Positions 39,623-53,312 of a DNA stretch of 64,000 bases are shown piece by piece. The DNA comes from Stichopus chloronotus. Its lineage: Eukaryota; Echinodermata; Holothuroidea; Aspidochirotida; Stichopodidae. Location: assembly GCA_021234535.1 (NCBI GenBank), contig CM037836.1, positions 12,569,111 to 12,633,110 on the forward strand. Reading direction: 5' to 3'. The stretch's first letter is position 1, and each line of letters opens with the position of its first letter. The translations under genes and the position numbers were made by a program. Below the pieces are notes generated by a model that saw nothing but the letters and a program-made list of their open reading frames with translations, was not told the origin of the DNA and searched no databases.

Positions 39623-41793
39623 AAACTGTCTCGCCGTCTCAACTGGAGACAGAGTTTACAGTCAGACATCAGATTTCCGCACAGAGCCTGTGGATATTGA
39701 TGTAAGGTAGACAACCGTCGATCCTTCGTCATTGCACTCTTTGACCTTAAGAGTTTTTGCGTGGGGGGTGGGGTGTACCGGAGTTGCGCTAACGATTTGG
39801 TGATGGTGGTTTGACGTATGTATTTCCCACCGTTGAAAATATTAGCCGTGAACCAAGGTATTTTCAAAGTGTACGTAATCGAACGCCAGCGGTGTTTCCC
39901 CACTTTAATCAAACAATCCATAACACCTACCGACGTGATCGGAATTTATCCGAGAGAATTGGAATTGAATCAGTCTAAGATTGCTGCCAATTCCTGTCAA
40001 CGGTTCTCCCAATATCTGTCACATCGGGAAACTGGCATTTAACCGCCAGCTTGGCAGTTCGCCGCGTACTGTTCTCACTTCATTTCAACGGTCTTATCGG
40101 CTAAGACATGTTCGACTGTTGCCGCCTCTCTCCTTTGTGAAGTTACAGTTAAGGAAAACTCTTAGACTGACAGGTGTTCGTCTGTGTAAACCAAAATTTC
40201 CACAGAGGAATTGGGGGATTTATCGAAAGAAGCCATTTAATTCAAGGAAACCAAACGTCAACGAAGGAAAACTTAGACTAGATATGATGGGTGACCTGGT
40301 ATGTGCATAAGCAATCGCATATAAATCAGCGGGAAGGTCAGTTCTTTCGACTTCTAGAATATCATTGGCTGCTTTTCTTTCTTATAAATTATAAACTTGT
40401 TACAAATTCATTTCTTCGTTCATTGGTTGTGCAAATACCCGATGGTAATTGAAAATAATGAACAAAAGTGTAAATAGATTTTACAAAACATCAAGATATT
40501 GTGAAAGACTGTAAAAAGTCAAGAGAGGGGCATGGCTGACAGTGTCCCTTGGAAGAAACAAAAGTGGTGAAACGAAAACTCAAAAAGCCCTAATAAAGGA
40601 TAAGGCAAAAAATGTCTCAAATCTCTTTAAAATTTTAAAATAGTCCTGTTTTGTCCTCTCTTTAAAATAGTTCTGTTGTGTTCATTTCTCATATTCCCAC
40701 TTACCCTCTTACCCAACCTGCCACTACAATAAACGCTGGTTGTTTCATGATGTGTTTGATGCCTATTTATGGCCGGGTTGATAATGAATCTGGTTACATT
40801 ACATCTTAAAGAATATGCGTAGTGCCCGGTTACTAAACTATTTGTTAGGGGCGGGGGGATATCATTACTAAAACCTGATTCCTTTTTCTATGATCACCGT
40901 CGCTCATGACAAATTGACATCTGGATAACTGGTGTAAAACTTGCATAGATTTTGTCACTTGCTTTGGAGCAGTTGCTCATATCAGATCCTAATCAGCATC
41001 CAGAAAGATTTAATATTCACATATATAGATACATATTAGTATTGGTCCATTAAATGGCAATTGAATTATCCATGGTGTAACTAATTAAATTAATTAAATT
41101 TGATTTTCCTCGTGACAGCAGTTTTATTGGCACACTTCGGTTAGAGGTTAATAAAGGGCGATATCTTAGTACAGTAATCCTTTCTTCGCAAGATAATTGT
41201 TTCTTCAAGCCTCGGAAGTTGATTAAATGAGAAAAAGGGAAACAAACCTTGGAAAAAAAAAACGGGACTGGAGAAACTCACGTTCGAATCATTATAAAGT
41301 ACTCATGTCAGTTGAAGCTTCGGAGACTACTATTTACCATGATGTAGTTGAACAAACATGCTTCTTAAGAAGATTTTTAATTTGTCATTCGAAGAGAAGG
41401 AATACCTAAGGGTGAGATCACTGTGTCATGTTTCAAAAAAAATTATACTGTTTGTCTGAAATCTCGGAGATTTGAAATTTCGAAATAGGATACATTCTGT
41501 TTAGAATGTGATGTCAAAGACCCTCTTGAACACGTCGATATCATTTGATCGATATCATTTTTGGATACCTTAAAGAAAATCGCTACATAGGCGGAGCTGA
41601 TCCGACAGACGATGAACGAGGACATAAACAAACAGCAGGCTATAATTTTGATTTAAGGAAGTACCTATCCTTCTAAGTAATTGCTAGAATTTAAATTGAT
41701 ACGACGTTTAATGAAGAACATTTTTTTTGCGTCAATACATCGCACGCAACTGATTAAAGTTATTTTACCACGTGGTTAATTTCTTTTAATTCA
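39623..41793. other. Unassigned DNA with an unexplained open frame
   Basis: A frame without stop runs from about 39972 to 40310 on the plus strand. It is rich in Arg, Lys and Leu and ends near GACCTGGTATGT, a donor-like sequence. I recognise no domain and no good acceptor upstream. It may be a chance frame, so no CDS is called. The rest shows nothing. Confidence 0.4.
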
Positions 41794-41808
41794 CCCCCCC
41801 CCCCCCCC
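41794..41808 (+). repeat. Poly-C tract (C15)
   Basis: Fifteen consecutive C followed by TCACC. Confidence 0.95.
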
Positions 41809-44800
41809 TCACCGCCAATCAACTTAGACAGCGAGACAAAAGGGTAAGATGGGATCGATTGCTTGATTTATTCATTTACATAATACAAACATTATAATTA
41901 CGTAGGTAATTTAGTACATAATTATTTAAGTTGTATTTACACATATGAAAGGAACGTCGAGAGACCGTGAGGTGACGTCCAAAAGAACTTGAAGGAAATA
42001 AAATTATACAAATTCAGATTGAACATCAGGTAAATTTAAAAAAAATAAATTAACAACTGGAATTTACAGTGAAAAATTGTAAGTAAAAAAAAAACCGATA
42101 AGAGTAGGATGAAAGGGGAGTAGAGAGGAGGAAGAAGGAGAGTGGATGTAGGAAAGTCAAAAAGAAAAGTGGGATAAAGACAGTACTCTACATTAAGTGT
42201 AATAGACAAAAAAGGGAGAGGGAGGTAAAGTGATTCGTTACCAACTGGATTGATTTGTAGAAGAAAAGAAAAGTATGGATATGGAATGTAGTGAAGGTAT
42301 GCAGTACCACTTAGTTGATAAAAGAAAAAGAAAAAAAAAAATCAATTTTGCGTATTACATTTACTCAAGATTCTTAATATGTCTCTTGCAACTATTTTTT
42401 CTTGTAGAGCACATTCGAATATCTATAGATAAATAGACGATGTTCACAATTATTTTCTTTAGAAGATTTTTGCTGATTTCGTCATGGCTTATTAAATCAC
42501 CAGAATTTAGTTCTAGTCAATTGAATCGTCAAAAAACTTAATTCAATATTATTATCTTTTTTTTAGTTGCTCCAGTGTGGTTTCCAGTGAGAACCAAAGT
42601 GTTAAATATGACGCATCTAGTAGGTGAGAATCGGATACCTAAAATATTTTTGCATCCCTATGTTCGATTTGACTTAGGCCTATCTGAGCTATATTTGTGA
42701 TTTGAGTTAAACGTGTTAAATGCACAAAAATAAAACGGTTGAGGATGATTTATGTTAGGAAGTAAAATCCACTGAGAACTGACTATACTTAATGTAAATT
42801 TGTTTCATTTCATGTGTTGCCACCCTTTGCTCAGAAAATTTAATCTTTCGTGTGTGGTTATATTTTATTAGACTAAGTGTTTCGAAGTAAGTGGGATTCG
42901 ATCATTAATGTTATTAGTATGGGATGTGATACAAAGTGTAAGCTCGGCGTTTCATGAATCAAATGCTGAATTTGATTACATTCGGCCCACTACAATTTAT
43001 CTTTTTAAAGTGTTCTCATTTCTTATCGATTATGTTCAATTTCGTTAATGTAAATCTTTGACAAATATATCTGACAGCAATTACTTTATCAATATGATCG
43101 AACTGATTTTAACGAATTGGTTCACCTATATGGAGCAGATAGTCTGCTAATTGAGTAAATTGACTGTCGAATTAAGGATGTCATATATATCACACGTCTT
43201 GTACAGAAGACAGAGGTGTAAAATTTTCGAATTTCGAAACAAATTCAAACTTAAAAAACATAAAAATAAAAAACGCATCAGGATCGAAGACAAATTACTG
43301 TGTATTCTGAGGGGGCAATACGTGACTGTTGGTCGCCACTGTTACGTTTGGATGTTCCTGATCAAATGAACAAATGCCTCGATCTTTGAAAATTAAACAT
43401 TTTGGGTAAATGTGAAGAAAAAAAAACCACATTAAACGGAAATAAAAAAGCAAAAAAAAAAAAAGGGCCAGAAAAAAAGTAAGAAATAAATGCAATCCCG
43501 CATTTGTCCTAGCAATCCCCTCAGGCTCAGCTGTACAGTTGCATCTGATGTCTGCGCGTACCTTGCAGGCCTGTCGATACAACTCCATCTAGGATACATA
43601 ATCTGTCGGATAAATATGCGGCAATGCGACAGAAAATTAATACAATATATTAAAAGGCCTTTGTTTACCGTATGTACTTCCAGAGGAATATATATGTGAC
43701 CAGAAATAAAACACGCCTGGAGTTATTTTGTGATATCTTAAGGTAAAAGTCGCAGCCTGAAGGAGAAAGAGAGGGGTGGCAGAGAGAAGTCAGGCTGTTA
43801 GGGTGGACACATGGTGGAGAGATATACTCTTCACTCAATCGATATACAACTTACGTAACTTCCAAAGAACGTACAGTAAAAAAAAAAACGACAAAGAAGA
43901 AGAAGAAGAGAGAAAGAAAACTGGTGAGAGTGGTATGCTTACTCTTAGTGTTTTCTCTTCACTCGATGCCCACAGGTAGGACGATCAATTTGGGCAGAAA
44001 GTTGTAATAAGTCCCCCGGGTTTGAAAAACTCAATTGAACCCAGAGTCACCCTCCTTGTTGGACACGGCAACTCTGAGGCAACGAATTCATACGGTGGGT
44101 TAAAAGTATACCTCATGAATATTCTGCGTTTTCTACTTCGGTCGGTATTCCAATGTGCTATTAATCCCCCATAGGAATGTTTATACAAAGGAAAAAACAA
44201 CGGAGGCTTGCTTGCTTGCTTGATTTCTCTGACTTACGTGTGTTGACTTCGACTTGTATATTAGAAAGTCAAACACAATCCGGGCACCAAGATGCATGTC
44301 AGACATATGATTATGTTACATATACTGGTAATAAGGAACTTTTCACCTTTTGACCCGAGAGTCTGACCATTTGGTTAACTTCAAACTTGAAAATACATAA
44401 AATGAGAGGAAATCTTCCTACATGGCATACAGCATACATACTGTGCATTTGCGATGAGACAAAACCCGTCCATGTTATGTTATCCCGAGATTGTTCTTTC
44501 CTGCTTCAAACTTGTCCTGACTTTTTTATTGCAATGTGTCACACACATTTGTTCCCTAACACTCAATTAATCATGTACAATATATACAATATACCATATA
44601 CATTATATACTCTTATTGGTATGAAACCATTAGTCAACACTATGAAATTGATAAAAAGTCTTAACCTCACATCATACATCTATGCCTACCGGAGATTCTG
44701 CATTTTAGTGTAAAAAATGCATTTTTTTTTATCAGAAACTGCTCTGACCATGTAAAATAAAGGCAGACAAACATTGCTTGTAAGTCCTTACCGATTGGAG

Positions 44801-45355
44801 AAGACGCATATCAAAATTACGGATAATTGGGCCGATTTTCTAAATGGTGAGCATTATCCAGACAACTGGAATTAATCCGAAGTGATACCCCGTATTATGC
44901 AGAAATGAATTAAAAGTGATGTACTTTCATTTCTATCATATGGGTTAAAGTACAACGCACGGACGCACACAAGACGCAGGTATAGTGAACACTCACATAT
45001 CAAAAAAAAAATCCATTTACGAAAGAAACCGCTCACGTCGAAGTAACCTCTAGTGACGTTATAATTTCCTCACATATAACGAACGATCTTACGTCACAAA
45101 TATCCTTCTTTTATTTTCAGTCTCCCAGTAATAGACAATATCAGACACTGACAGAGCCTCCAGGATAAAATCCATGGTGATAGAACTGACGAGTAATAGC
45201 TCCCTTAAACTGCGGGGTTTCGGTCGCGCTCGAATAGATATGGCCGTCTAGTTGGACGATTCCGTGATCCCACTGTTTTCAAATCGAGAGATTCCGAGAA
45301 GTTTCGTCCAATGTTTCACTACTCAGAGAGATCGTTGTTCCAATGAAGAGGAGGC
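41809..45355. other. Unassigned DNA with a purine-rich strand tract
   Basis: From about 42083 to 42180 the plus strand is nearly all A and G (about 85% purine over 100 bases). Further A-rich stretches lie at 43425-43490, and GAAGAAGAAGAAG near 43897. (CTTG)4 at 44206-44223. TAGGCCTA at 42675. No gene supported; frames around 43.2-43.9 kb reflect the A-rich composition. Confidence 0.5.
44206..44223 (+). repeat. (CTTG)4 microsatellite
   Basis: Four consecutive GCTT/CTTG units. Confidence 0.85.
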
Positions 45356-45375
45356 GGGGGGGGGGGGGGGGGGGG
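45356..45375 (+). repeat. Poly-G tract (G20)
   Basis: Twenty consecutive G after GAGGAGGC, the longest C or G run in the window. A run of this length can form a G-quadruplex in principle, and its true length is hard to sequence. Confidence 0.95.
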
Positions 45376-48285
45376 ATGAGTATTGTTGAAGACCGGAAAC
45401 GCAACTAGCATACTAGAAGATCAACTTGTGTGTGAGTTTCATTGTTGTGCTTACCCACCTTTTTATACCAATTATCGAAACTCATCCATTAGTGGTTATT
45501 ATAGAGCATTCACTCGAGTAAGTCTAACCAGTGGAACTCCATTATCTGACATTACCTGCATGTGTATGCTAATCATATTAAATATGAATTAAACTTGAAG
45601 TTACGATTTTTTATTTCCCCGGGACCACATATTCCACCCACAAAAGGGTGAGTTCGGAAATGCTCCCCCACTCTTAAAAATTGTATTGTTGCATTGCTTT
45701 GTTGAGCGAAGAATTCGTAACCATCTATCGTACTGTCATCCTTGTCGTCAGACATGGTAATCGAGATTCCAGCATGAATAACAGAGTTTTGTGAAAGCGT
45801 TGCCAAGAGTTGCCAAGTTTAAGTTGATGCATTTTGCTTTTCTCATCCCCCATCTACATGGCATGGATTCTTGATAACCGTTCGGTTCTATCGGTGTTAC
45901 AACGGCCTAAAGGGAACAAAGAATCACCGCAGAGAAGAATAACCCTGTTACCCATGAATTGCGTACAATTCTCTTGAGTAGCAGAGACAAAGGTCATTGT
46001 CATTGCGGAAGAGGTCTCATAAAGTCGGCCCAAATTGCGCTATGATCATGAGGACTGAAAAATCATTACCCATCCACCGATTCTATAAAATTGACGATAT
46101 AATGAAACCACGCTCTGAGTACGGATAGGTTTCATTTCCTAGAGCATTATTTTCCTTGGCTCTTATGGTAATTTACATATTTTACTAATTGCCACAAATG
46201 TTTGCCACAAACTGCACTAAAACTCCAAACAATTTTGTTACTAGTCTCCCGTCGTTCAGTCACCTCAATTAGAAGTAAAATGAAATATTCCCTTCAGTAA
46301 TGGTGTCATGTCTTGTTTCCATGTCTCTAAGGCTCTTATGTCACAGGGAAGACATCGTTCTCCACAAATTACTTGTTTTTCTTATATGTTTTTATTTTGT
46401 CATAATTTCCAGTATTTCCGTTGGTGAGCTAAATACGTCAAAAACATTTCAACCTCTCAAAGTATACTCAAACGGCCATTGGCGTCTTGCGCACGAAAGG
46501 AAGGATATCGAAAAATTTGCACTCATTGGTCTTCTTGTGGTGTTTAAGTTTACCTGTGTCCTCCAAATAGAGTAAACGCTGTCTATGCGTTTTTTTTTAG
46601 TAGATTCTAGGTTCAATTTTCTACGATAAATATTATAATACATATTGCAACTACTTATGATCGATTTGATTATTTTATATTATTCGATGACAATAATAAC
46701 CAGACATCTGTCAAAGATTCTTGATCCCGTCGATGAGTTTTACTTTATTTTTTACTTTATTTATTGCTCCCCGTCACTGTCAAAATGTCGAGTATATGGT
46801 GATTTCAAATCAGAACTAAGACTAATAACAAAACATAATAATAAAACATGAGGTAGTTCTACATCGATCAAGGAAGCGCAAGATGATTATTGCCCCCAAA
46901 AAAAAAAAATCATCTGTTCTCGCTGTCGAAAATTTAATCAAGCAGTCTAACACCTCAGGGGTCAATTCGACTCGCCATTTTAGGCTCATTCACTTACGTC
47001 ACCTGTCAAAAACGTAGAGCCAGAAATATTTCCACGTGATTTTTGGTCCTGTAAAGTGTTAGTTTAAGACATTTGAACTTGACCACATAAGTGGTATCTT
47101 ACATTGGTGGTAAACCAAACAGTTGTTTGCAACAGAGCGGAATATAAGAATTCGTAATATTCGGCTAATTCGTATTCCCCTTCAGGACCGTACATTAAGC
47201 ATTTTCTCAATTGACTTTTTATTTCTTCTTTACGCCGGAGATGTAAGTCGTTAAGCATGAATAGCAATCTTTGATTAAGCTTGAGTCAAGCTATATGTGA
47301 CTGGTCGTTAAGAAGAACATAAACGGAACATTATGGTTCATAATAGTTGGTTGAAAGCACATTAAAGCAAAATTAAAAGAGTACATAATACCAAATGCCA
47401 TTATGATTAAGTTCAAAATGGCATCTCATGAGACCAATCAACGTTTTTTCTTTTTCACTAATTCATGAAGAAAAGGTGTTTGAGATGTACTGCCGATATG
47501 CCAACGACAAAGTTCCTAGCTTCGTGAATTTGAAGACACGGACCAAGTGTACTTCTCTTTCGACAAGGTAGTTTTCATATATACCTCATGACCACAGGTC
47601 GCAACAGATAAAATATAGTCACTCACCGTCATCAGAAAGATGCTTGAAATAAAGACTTTTCTTTATATATTTATAAAAACACTTACTTCAGCATGACTGT
47701 TTCCCGGTCGGCGATAATCTCTTTTATTCAAAGAGAAATCTCAGCAATATTGCCCAGTCCCTGTTAGATACTAGCGGTGATCTCTACCAAGCCTGCGATG
47801 TATAATTAATATAGTCCTAAATAATCAGTAAGTCCAACTTCATGTAGTTATACACAATTTAAGGAATAAGCTATTTCAAAAGAAAACAAAGAAAACTGGC
47901 ATAATCGGACGCCTCCATAACTAGCCATATAGTTGTACGTCTGCCACGCAAGAGGGCGCTAGTGAAATCTCAGCAGCATTCACAGGGCTGTGTGATCACT
48001 TTCTTCTCGATTTTAAGTGATATCCTTCCAATAAGTTCACAATTTGTTTTCGATATTATACTTTTAATATTTTTGATACATCACGATAACTTTTTACTAT
48101 ATTATCAACCTTTTAATTTGTCTATTTTTACTCAATCCGATATTGAGATCGAGATAAACCAGGTTATAACCGGTTTCGTTGCTCTAATCGGTTTGCCTTG
48201 AAAGCTTAACAAGGAATATGTGTTGCGGTATGGATAGCTTTATGTGGTTATTTATCACGTAAGGAACAAAGGCGCAATAAACAAC
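45376..48285. other. Unassigned non-coding DNA
   Basis: No gene or repeat that I can support. Frames up to about 91 codons (46300-46575, plus) are unrecognised. Confidence 0.5.
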
Positions 48286-48335
48286 TTAAAGGGGATCATT
48301 GGGTTGACATCGATGTATTGTTGTGAGGATTTTGA
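48286..48335 (+). repeat. TTAAAGGGG-headed dispersed repeat, copy B
   Basis: TTAAAGGGGATCATTGGGTT, then GACATC and later GATTTTGA. Matches copy A at 38236 at about 25 of the first 29 positions, in the same orientation. Confidence 0.55.
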
Positions 48336-50830
48336 TTGTCCATTGCACTTGCGAAGAGCTTCAACCTTGTGGAAGGCCTGAGCCTGTCGAAGAGTAAAAC
48401 AAATCGTGTGAAATTGTTACGTTCATAGAGGAGAGTCTAGAGGATCTGTATCATTTTTGAATATTTAATTTGCGATGAATTTGCGAGGTCCTATTTACTT
48501 TACTAAGGTTTACTAAATATATTTGAAAAAAAATATATATATTGCAGTTTCACAAATAAGTCCATGAGAGATTTGATATAATTCAGTCCACATGGAGGAT
48601 TCGACTGTTGCCAGTATTGTAACTAAACCTGACATTATTTAAATTGTTGCAAAATAAAAATAGAAATATTAACCACCTTTTAGCGTGATTACGAGATATT
48701 GAAGAAACGCACCATGCAGTCGTAATCATCCTTAATTATCGCACATAATAATAGAGATTTGTAGTTCAATGCCACTTCAACGATTTAATGAATCTTTTAA
48801 TATTGTAGGGTGTTGTCTGTATTACATATAATGATGTGGGTCGGTTGTTATTTTATTTCTTAATGAGTCCAAAGGAGACTTAATTTTACACCTGCGGGGT
48901 CATTTACTGGAAAAAAAAAATTATGATTCGTGTACTTGTTTTACTGGAACGGTATGACGCAAAAAAGTGGTCATTAACCGTAAAAGACTGTCTCATTACT
49001 CTCGTAACAGAAATTGAGTTACATTTGACAGTTATTTATTTATACCATAATAGTGGTACTTAAGTTTCCACTAATTGATCAAGTTGTCCATTGTTGTGTA
49101 GGCTATTTCTTTCTCTCCCTTTGTTTCTATTCTTATGGACCGATACTAGCATCAATGACTTATATTCATCTACGTTAGATGATTTTTCCTGTGTCCCAAA
49201 AGGAGTAAGAAATTAAAGGAGAATGTTATAAACTTTTATGAGGAAATAGAGAAGAAGAGATGAATTTCATTTCATTGCGTTCATCTTAGTTCTACTATTG
49301 TGTTTTCGGAAGCTTCGGAAGCACCTTTAATTACTTAGGCATTACGTAACCGTTACTTCTCTATGAGCCAAGATTCTCTCAGCCACGCAAAAAAAAAAAA
49401 ACTGTCTCCTTTTTTTCATATTATTGATAAAATGGTACTTGGAGAATGTTTTTTGTCATCATTTTGCACTCTCGTCAGTGATCGGATTTTTCATTTCGGT
49501 GCGAAATTCATCAAAAAAGGTTATTTTGACTATTGGAAGTTTTGTTGCCTTTTTGACATGTGGAGACGAAAGGAACGTCATGGGTGGTATTGAAAGTCCT
49601 GCCAATCGTATCAGTATCCGTGATAAATGTTCCAATAAATGAGAATCGAATTGCAGTGGGATTACAGGGCACTTTCTGACATGGGGACGCCCCTTCCCTT
49701 CCGTCACTAAAGTCGTCGTTATATGGTGCCTATTTTACCTGAGGGTAGATTTATATCACCCACTGACCATGAACACAACCTGAGTGCCAGGTAGCGGCTA
49801 TAATATACACTTAGCATTTTATTTGTATATCTTTTGATATGCCGTATAATATGCGAAGGAAATTGCAGATAATGAGACACTTATGAAATGAAATTTTATT
49901 TATTGCTACCCCCCCCCCCCAAAAAAAACATCTTCTAACACACTGGAATAATTACATGAAGTTTTTAAGTGGTATGGGGATTTTAAGGGATATAAGGCGG
50001 CAGTAGGCGGAGGCGGGGATTATAAATAATTAATCGCTCAACTGTGCTAACAACGTGGTTATCTTTACACAAGAGTGTGGACGGTCAATGAAATCCTTTT
50101 GTTAGGATATTGGATAACTTGTTAATATATTGATTACCTCGGCGTGCCATAGCTTGCGCATTCTGGAACTTTCCTTGATCTTTGGGGATAGAACATTCCA
50201 CATCTTTGGGAAACACCCCAGAAGAGTAGAAATATCGGTAACTGATTCCAGGGGTTACCGCATAGCGTCATTGAAAGGGATATGCAGAGAATATTCAGGA
50301 ACACTTTAATTACTGCAGATAAATTGATCGTCCGTGGCGATGAAGGATTCGTATTCCAGACTCCTTTTAAAAGGGCCCACCTGTTACTACAACCAACAAG
50401 GATACATACTACTATCCTGTACTTAAGTCCATTGCTTATTTCGCCCTACTGTTGTGATAAGTGGCTGTACTTAACGAACGTCCCAAAGCATACCGGAAAC
50501 GAATCTGTTGCTATATTTTTACCTCCTGTTGCTGACTTAACTCTGGCTTAATATAACGAACTTCAGACATCGTGGTTTTTCGGAAAAAAACCGCCCGTTC
50601 TCGTTGATCATTGTGGCCTTTTACTGGTGGTAGTCCACAGTTTTATCCAGACCCAGCCAGACGTCCAGACCAGCGCCTACTGCAGTTAGCATTAAGATAC
50701 ACCCTTTGCCATTAAGTTGAACTTCTAAGTCTTTGTTAATTAGTCCCATAATTACTTCATTGGCTTGAAACAGTTTGTACATGCATCGTAATTTAAGAAT
50801 CTTTTGAAAGAGAAATTAAACTGTCCCATG
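48336..50830. other. Unassigned non-coding DNA
   Basis: C12 followed by A8 at 49909-49928. Overlapping frames at 49363-49707 on both strands are unrecognised. Nothing gene-like. Confidence 0.5.
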
Positions 50831-51026
50831 GTCATCGTCATTGCAATAAAATTATCTTCATTATCGTAACCATCACCATTATTACCATCCTCATGATCAA
50901 CATCATTATCATTATCGTCATTATCATCATCGTAATCATCATCGTCATTATCAGTATGATCATCATCTTCATCATCATCGTCATCACCAACACCATTGAC
51001 ATTGTCATCATCACCATCATTGCCAT

Positions 51027-51059
<33 letters not shown>

Positions 51060-51085
51060 TATCATTACAATCACTCTCATCATCT
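50831..51085 (-). repeat. (ATC)n trinucleotide array, about 255 bp
   Basis: ATC/CAT units with GTC, TTC and ACC variants over about 255 bp. On the minus strand it reads GAT and yields a poly-Asp frame (50752-51189), on the plus strand poly-Ile. It is the same motif as at 39383 in opposite orientation, 11 kb away, and is much more interrupted, so probably older. Confidence 0.95.
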
Positions 51086-53235
51086 CTTCTCATAGACATT
51101 ACTATCACTGTGTATGTGAATATTTTGGAATATGGTAAAGGCTTGTGGCTTATGGTGTATGATATAAGGTGTTTTAAAATTGAGCTCATTTTCTAGTCCA
51201 TTTACTAGTTTAAGGTTACTCTTATCAAGTACACTAGTGCACAGTGAGTAATACTATTATGAAAGCAAAGTGGTCGAAATACATTCTACCGATGCTACTT
51301 TCAAAGAGTAACAGTAAGCGAATGACGTAGGCAGAGAGTTATCAAAAAGAGAATGACGTCACATGAAATAATAGTAAGACGACCAGTCACCTTTAACTAT
51401 TATTATATTATTAGTAAGATTATTGTTATAAGTAGTAGTATTATTAGCAAGCAGCAGTATAAGTAGTATTAGTATTATTATTATTTTTATTTTTACTATT
51501 TCTATTTCCTGTCACCGATTCTGTTTGTTCTCTCTATGTGTTCTAACAACACTTTTTTATGTGATCTGGCATATCTCTATCATAACAACGTCAAGAGAAG
51601 AGATGGCACTACCAAGTAGTGATATTAAATAGTGGTAGCAGTAAGGTGGAAGTAGTAGCCGCAGCACCAGTGGTATAGTAATACTAGCAGGAATAGCATT
51701 GTACTACTAGTAGTAGTATTAGTACTATAGTAAGGAGAATTGCAGTAGATTAAACTAGTTTTTGTTATTTCACCTATGAAAAGAAAACAATTCTTTTTAC
51801 GTCACAAAGTCAGAGCAAAACTTAGGCAATTTTAAATCTTTACTTTCAACAGCAAAAATACCAACCACTTCAATCTTTTATTTTTTTAAGACAGAAATTA
51901 AGTTCTTAGAATGAAAAAACAAATGAAAAGCTCATAATTGCCCGTCCAATATCTCGTTCAGCTAAGGATTCATCATCCGAAGATGGTTTTTAATTTTCCG
52001 AGTAGTGGACTGTCATGCGATACGTTTGCTTCTCGCGTTAAAACATGATATAAACATGCATGTCTGTAAATGTGGCCTCCAGTGAAGACAATTTACGTGC
52101 CAGTGGCGTTCAAATACCTTTATTCTTCTTATCATCTTCTACAAGGCAGAGATGAACTCTTTTGAAATATTGTTCTAAGAGAGTCCGGGAAAGAAAAATA
52201 AGAAGAAAATTCGAAATAGTGCGTAAATCGTTAGCTTCAGATGCAAGACAGGTTTGCAATAAAGATTCTAGTTTTCACAACATTATCGCCGGTTGATGCA
52301 TAGAACATGTCATATGATCCCCTGGCAAGCCTCAACTAGACGAGCGAAAAAGAAGACAAAATACTTATTACGAACGTCTCCGGTAAATTGAAGCAACCCG
52401 AATATGTTTGAAATGATCTCTTTTATGTCGAGGGAAAAAAAATAGCCAGCGATAAATTTTACCTAAATGATTCGCTTTCAAGCCCTTAAAACGAGATAGA
52501 ACATAGTAAGGTCAGTAACTGCCATAAACCGTGAAAAGTACTTTCTATTATGTTCTTTTTACAAAAAAAAAAAGAGAGAGAATTTCAACAACAGGCAATG
52601 TCTGGTCATCATCTTACATGGATGGGACGTGTTTTATCAACGAACTGCGGCTAAGTGTAAAATATGCAGGCTTAAATCCTACTACAGAACAAATCTCGAG
52701 TGTTCAATAGCAGTGTCAGATATGGACTATAAATGGCGTAATGTTCCATAACTTTAGATCATATTTTACATAACCGAAGATCATGTCAAAATGTATATAC
52801 GCGTGAAGATACGTAACTAAAATGAAAATAAGCCTCCCGAGGCAGTCGAAAAATATGTAAATTTGTTTCAGTTTATGTGTTTAATAAGTCAATTAAACTT
52901 TCTTGTTAAGTTATTCTAAGCAAAGTAATTTCAACTATTTTACACAACACTTGATCAAGAAAGTGTTACGTCATTTCGTTAAACGATATGTTTCTAAATG
53001 AGAAAATTTTAACTTCGTTTAACTAAATATTAGTTCAGTTAATAATTGCCCAATATTAGTGTGACCATAAATGTTTCTCTCTACATTTAAATGTTTTTTT
53101 CTAGTGTGATAGTGTCACTGGTAGTGTACTAATAGTATTTACATTGTCTTGATATGTGGATGGAGAAGTGTCCATACGCCTCCATACGCCTTTCTCTTTC
53201 CTAATGCGCTAGTATTTTAATCAAACTTGTTTCCT

Positions 53236-53238
<3 letters not shown>
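51086..53238. other. Unassigned DNA with TAG/TTA trinucleotide repeats
   Basis: Dense TTA/TAG/AGT units at 51396-51490 and 51595-51735, separated by about 100 bp of non-repeat sequence. A small tandem, TCCATACGCC twice, lies near 53171-53190. No gene seen. Confidence 0.55.
51396..51735. repeat. Interrupted (TTA)n/(AGT)n array
   Basis: Mixed TATTAT, AGTAGTAGT and GCAGCAGT phrases in two blocks; a decayed trinucleotide microsatellite. Confidence 0.8.

Positions 53239-53305
<67 letters not shown>
53239..53305. repeat. (TA)33 microsatellite
   Basis: Uninterrupted AT/TA dinucleotides, 67 bp, followed by CATATAAAC. Confidence 0.98.

Positions 53306-53312
<7 letters not shown>

Noticed and set aside
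39340..39921. 193-codon minus-strand frame and plus-strand poly-Asp and poly-Met frames
   Set aside because: Translations of the GAT trinucleotide array.
50752..51189. 145-codon minus-strand acidic frame
   Set aside because: Translation of the ATC trinucleotide array.
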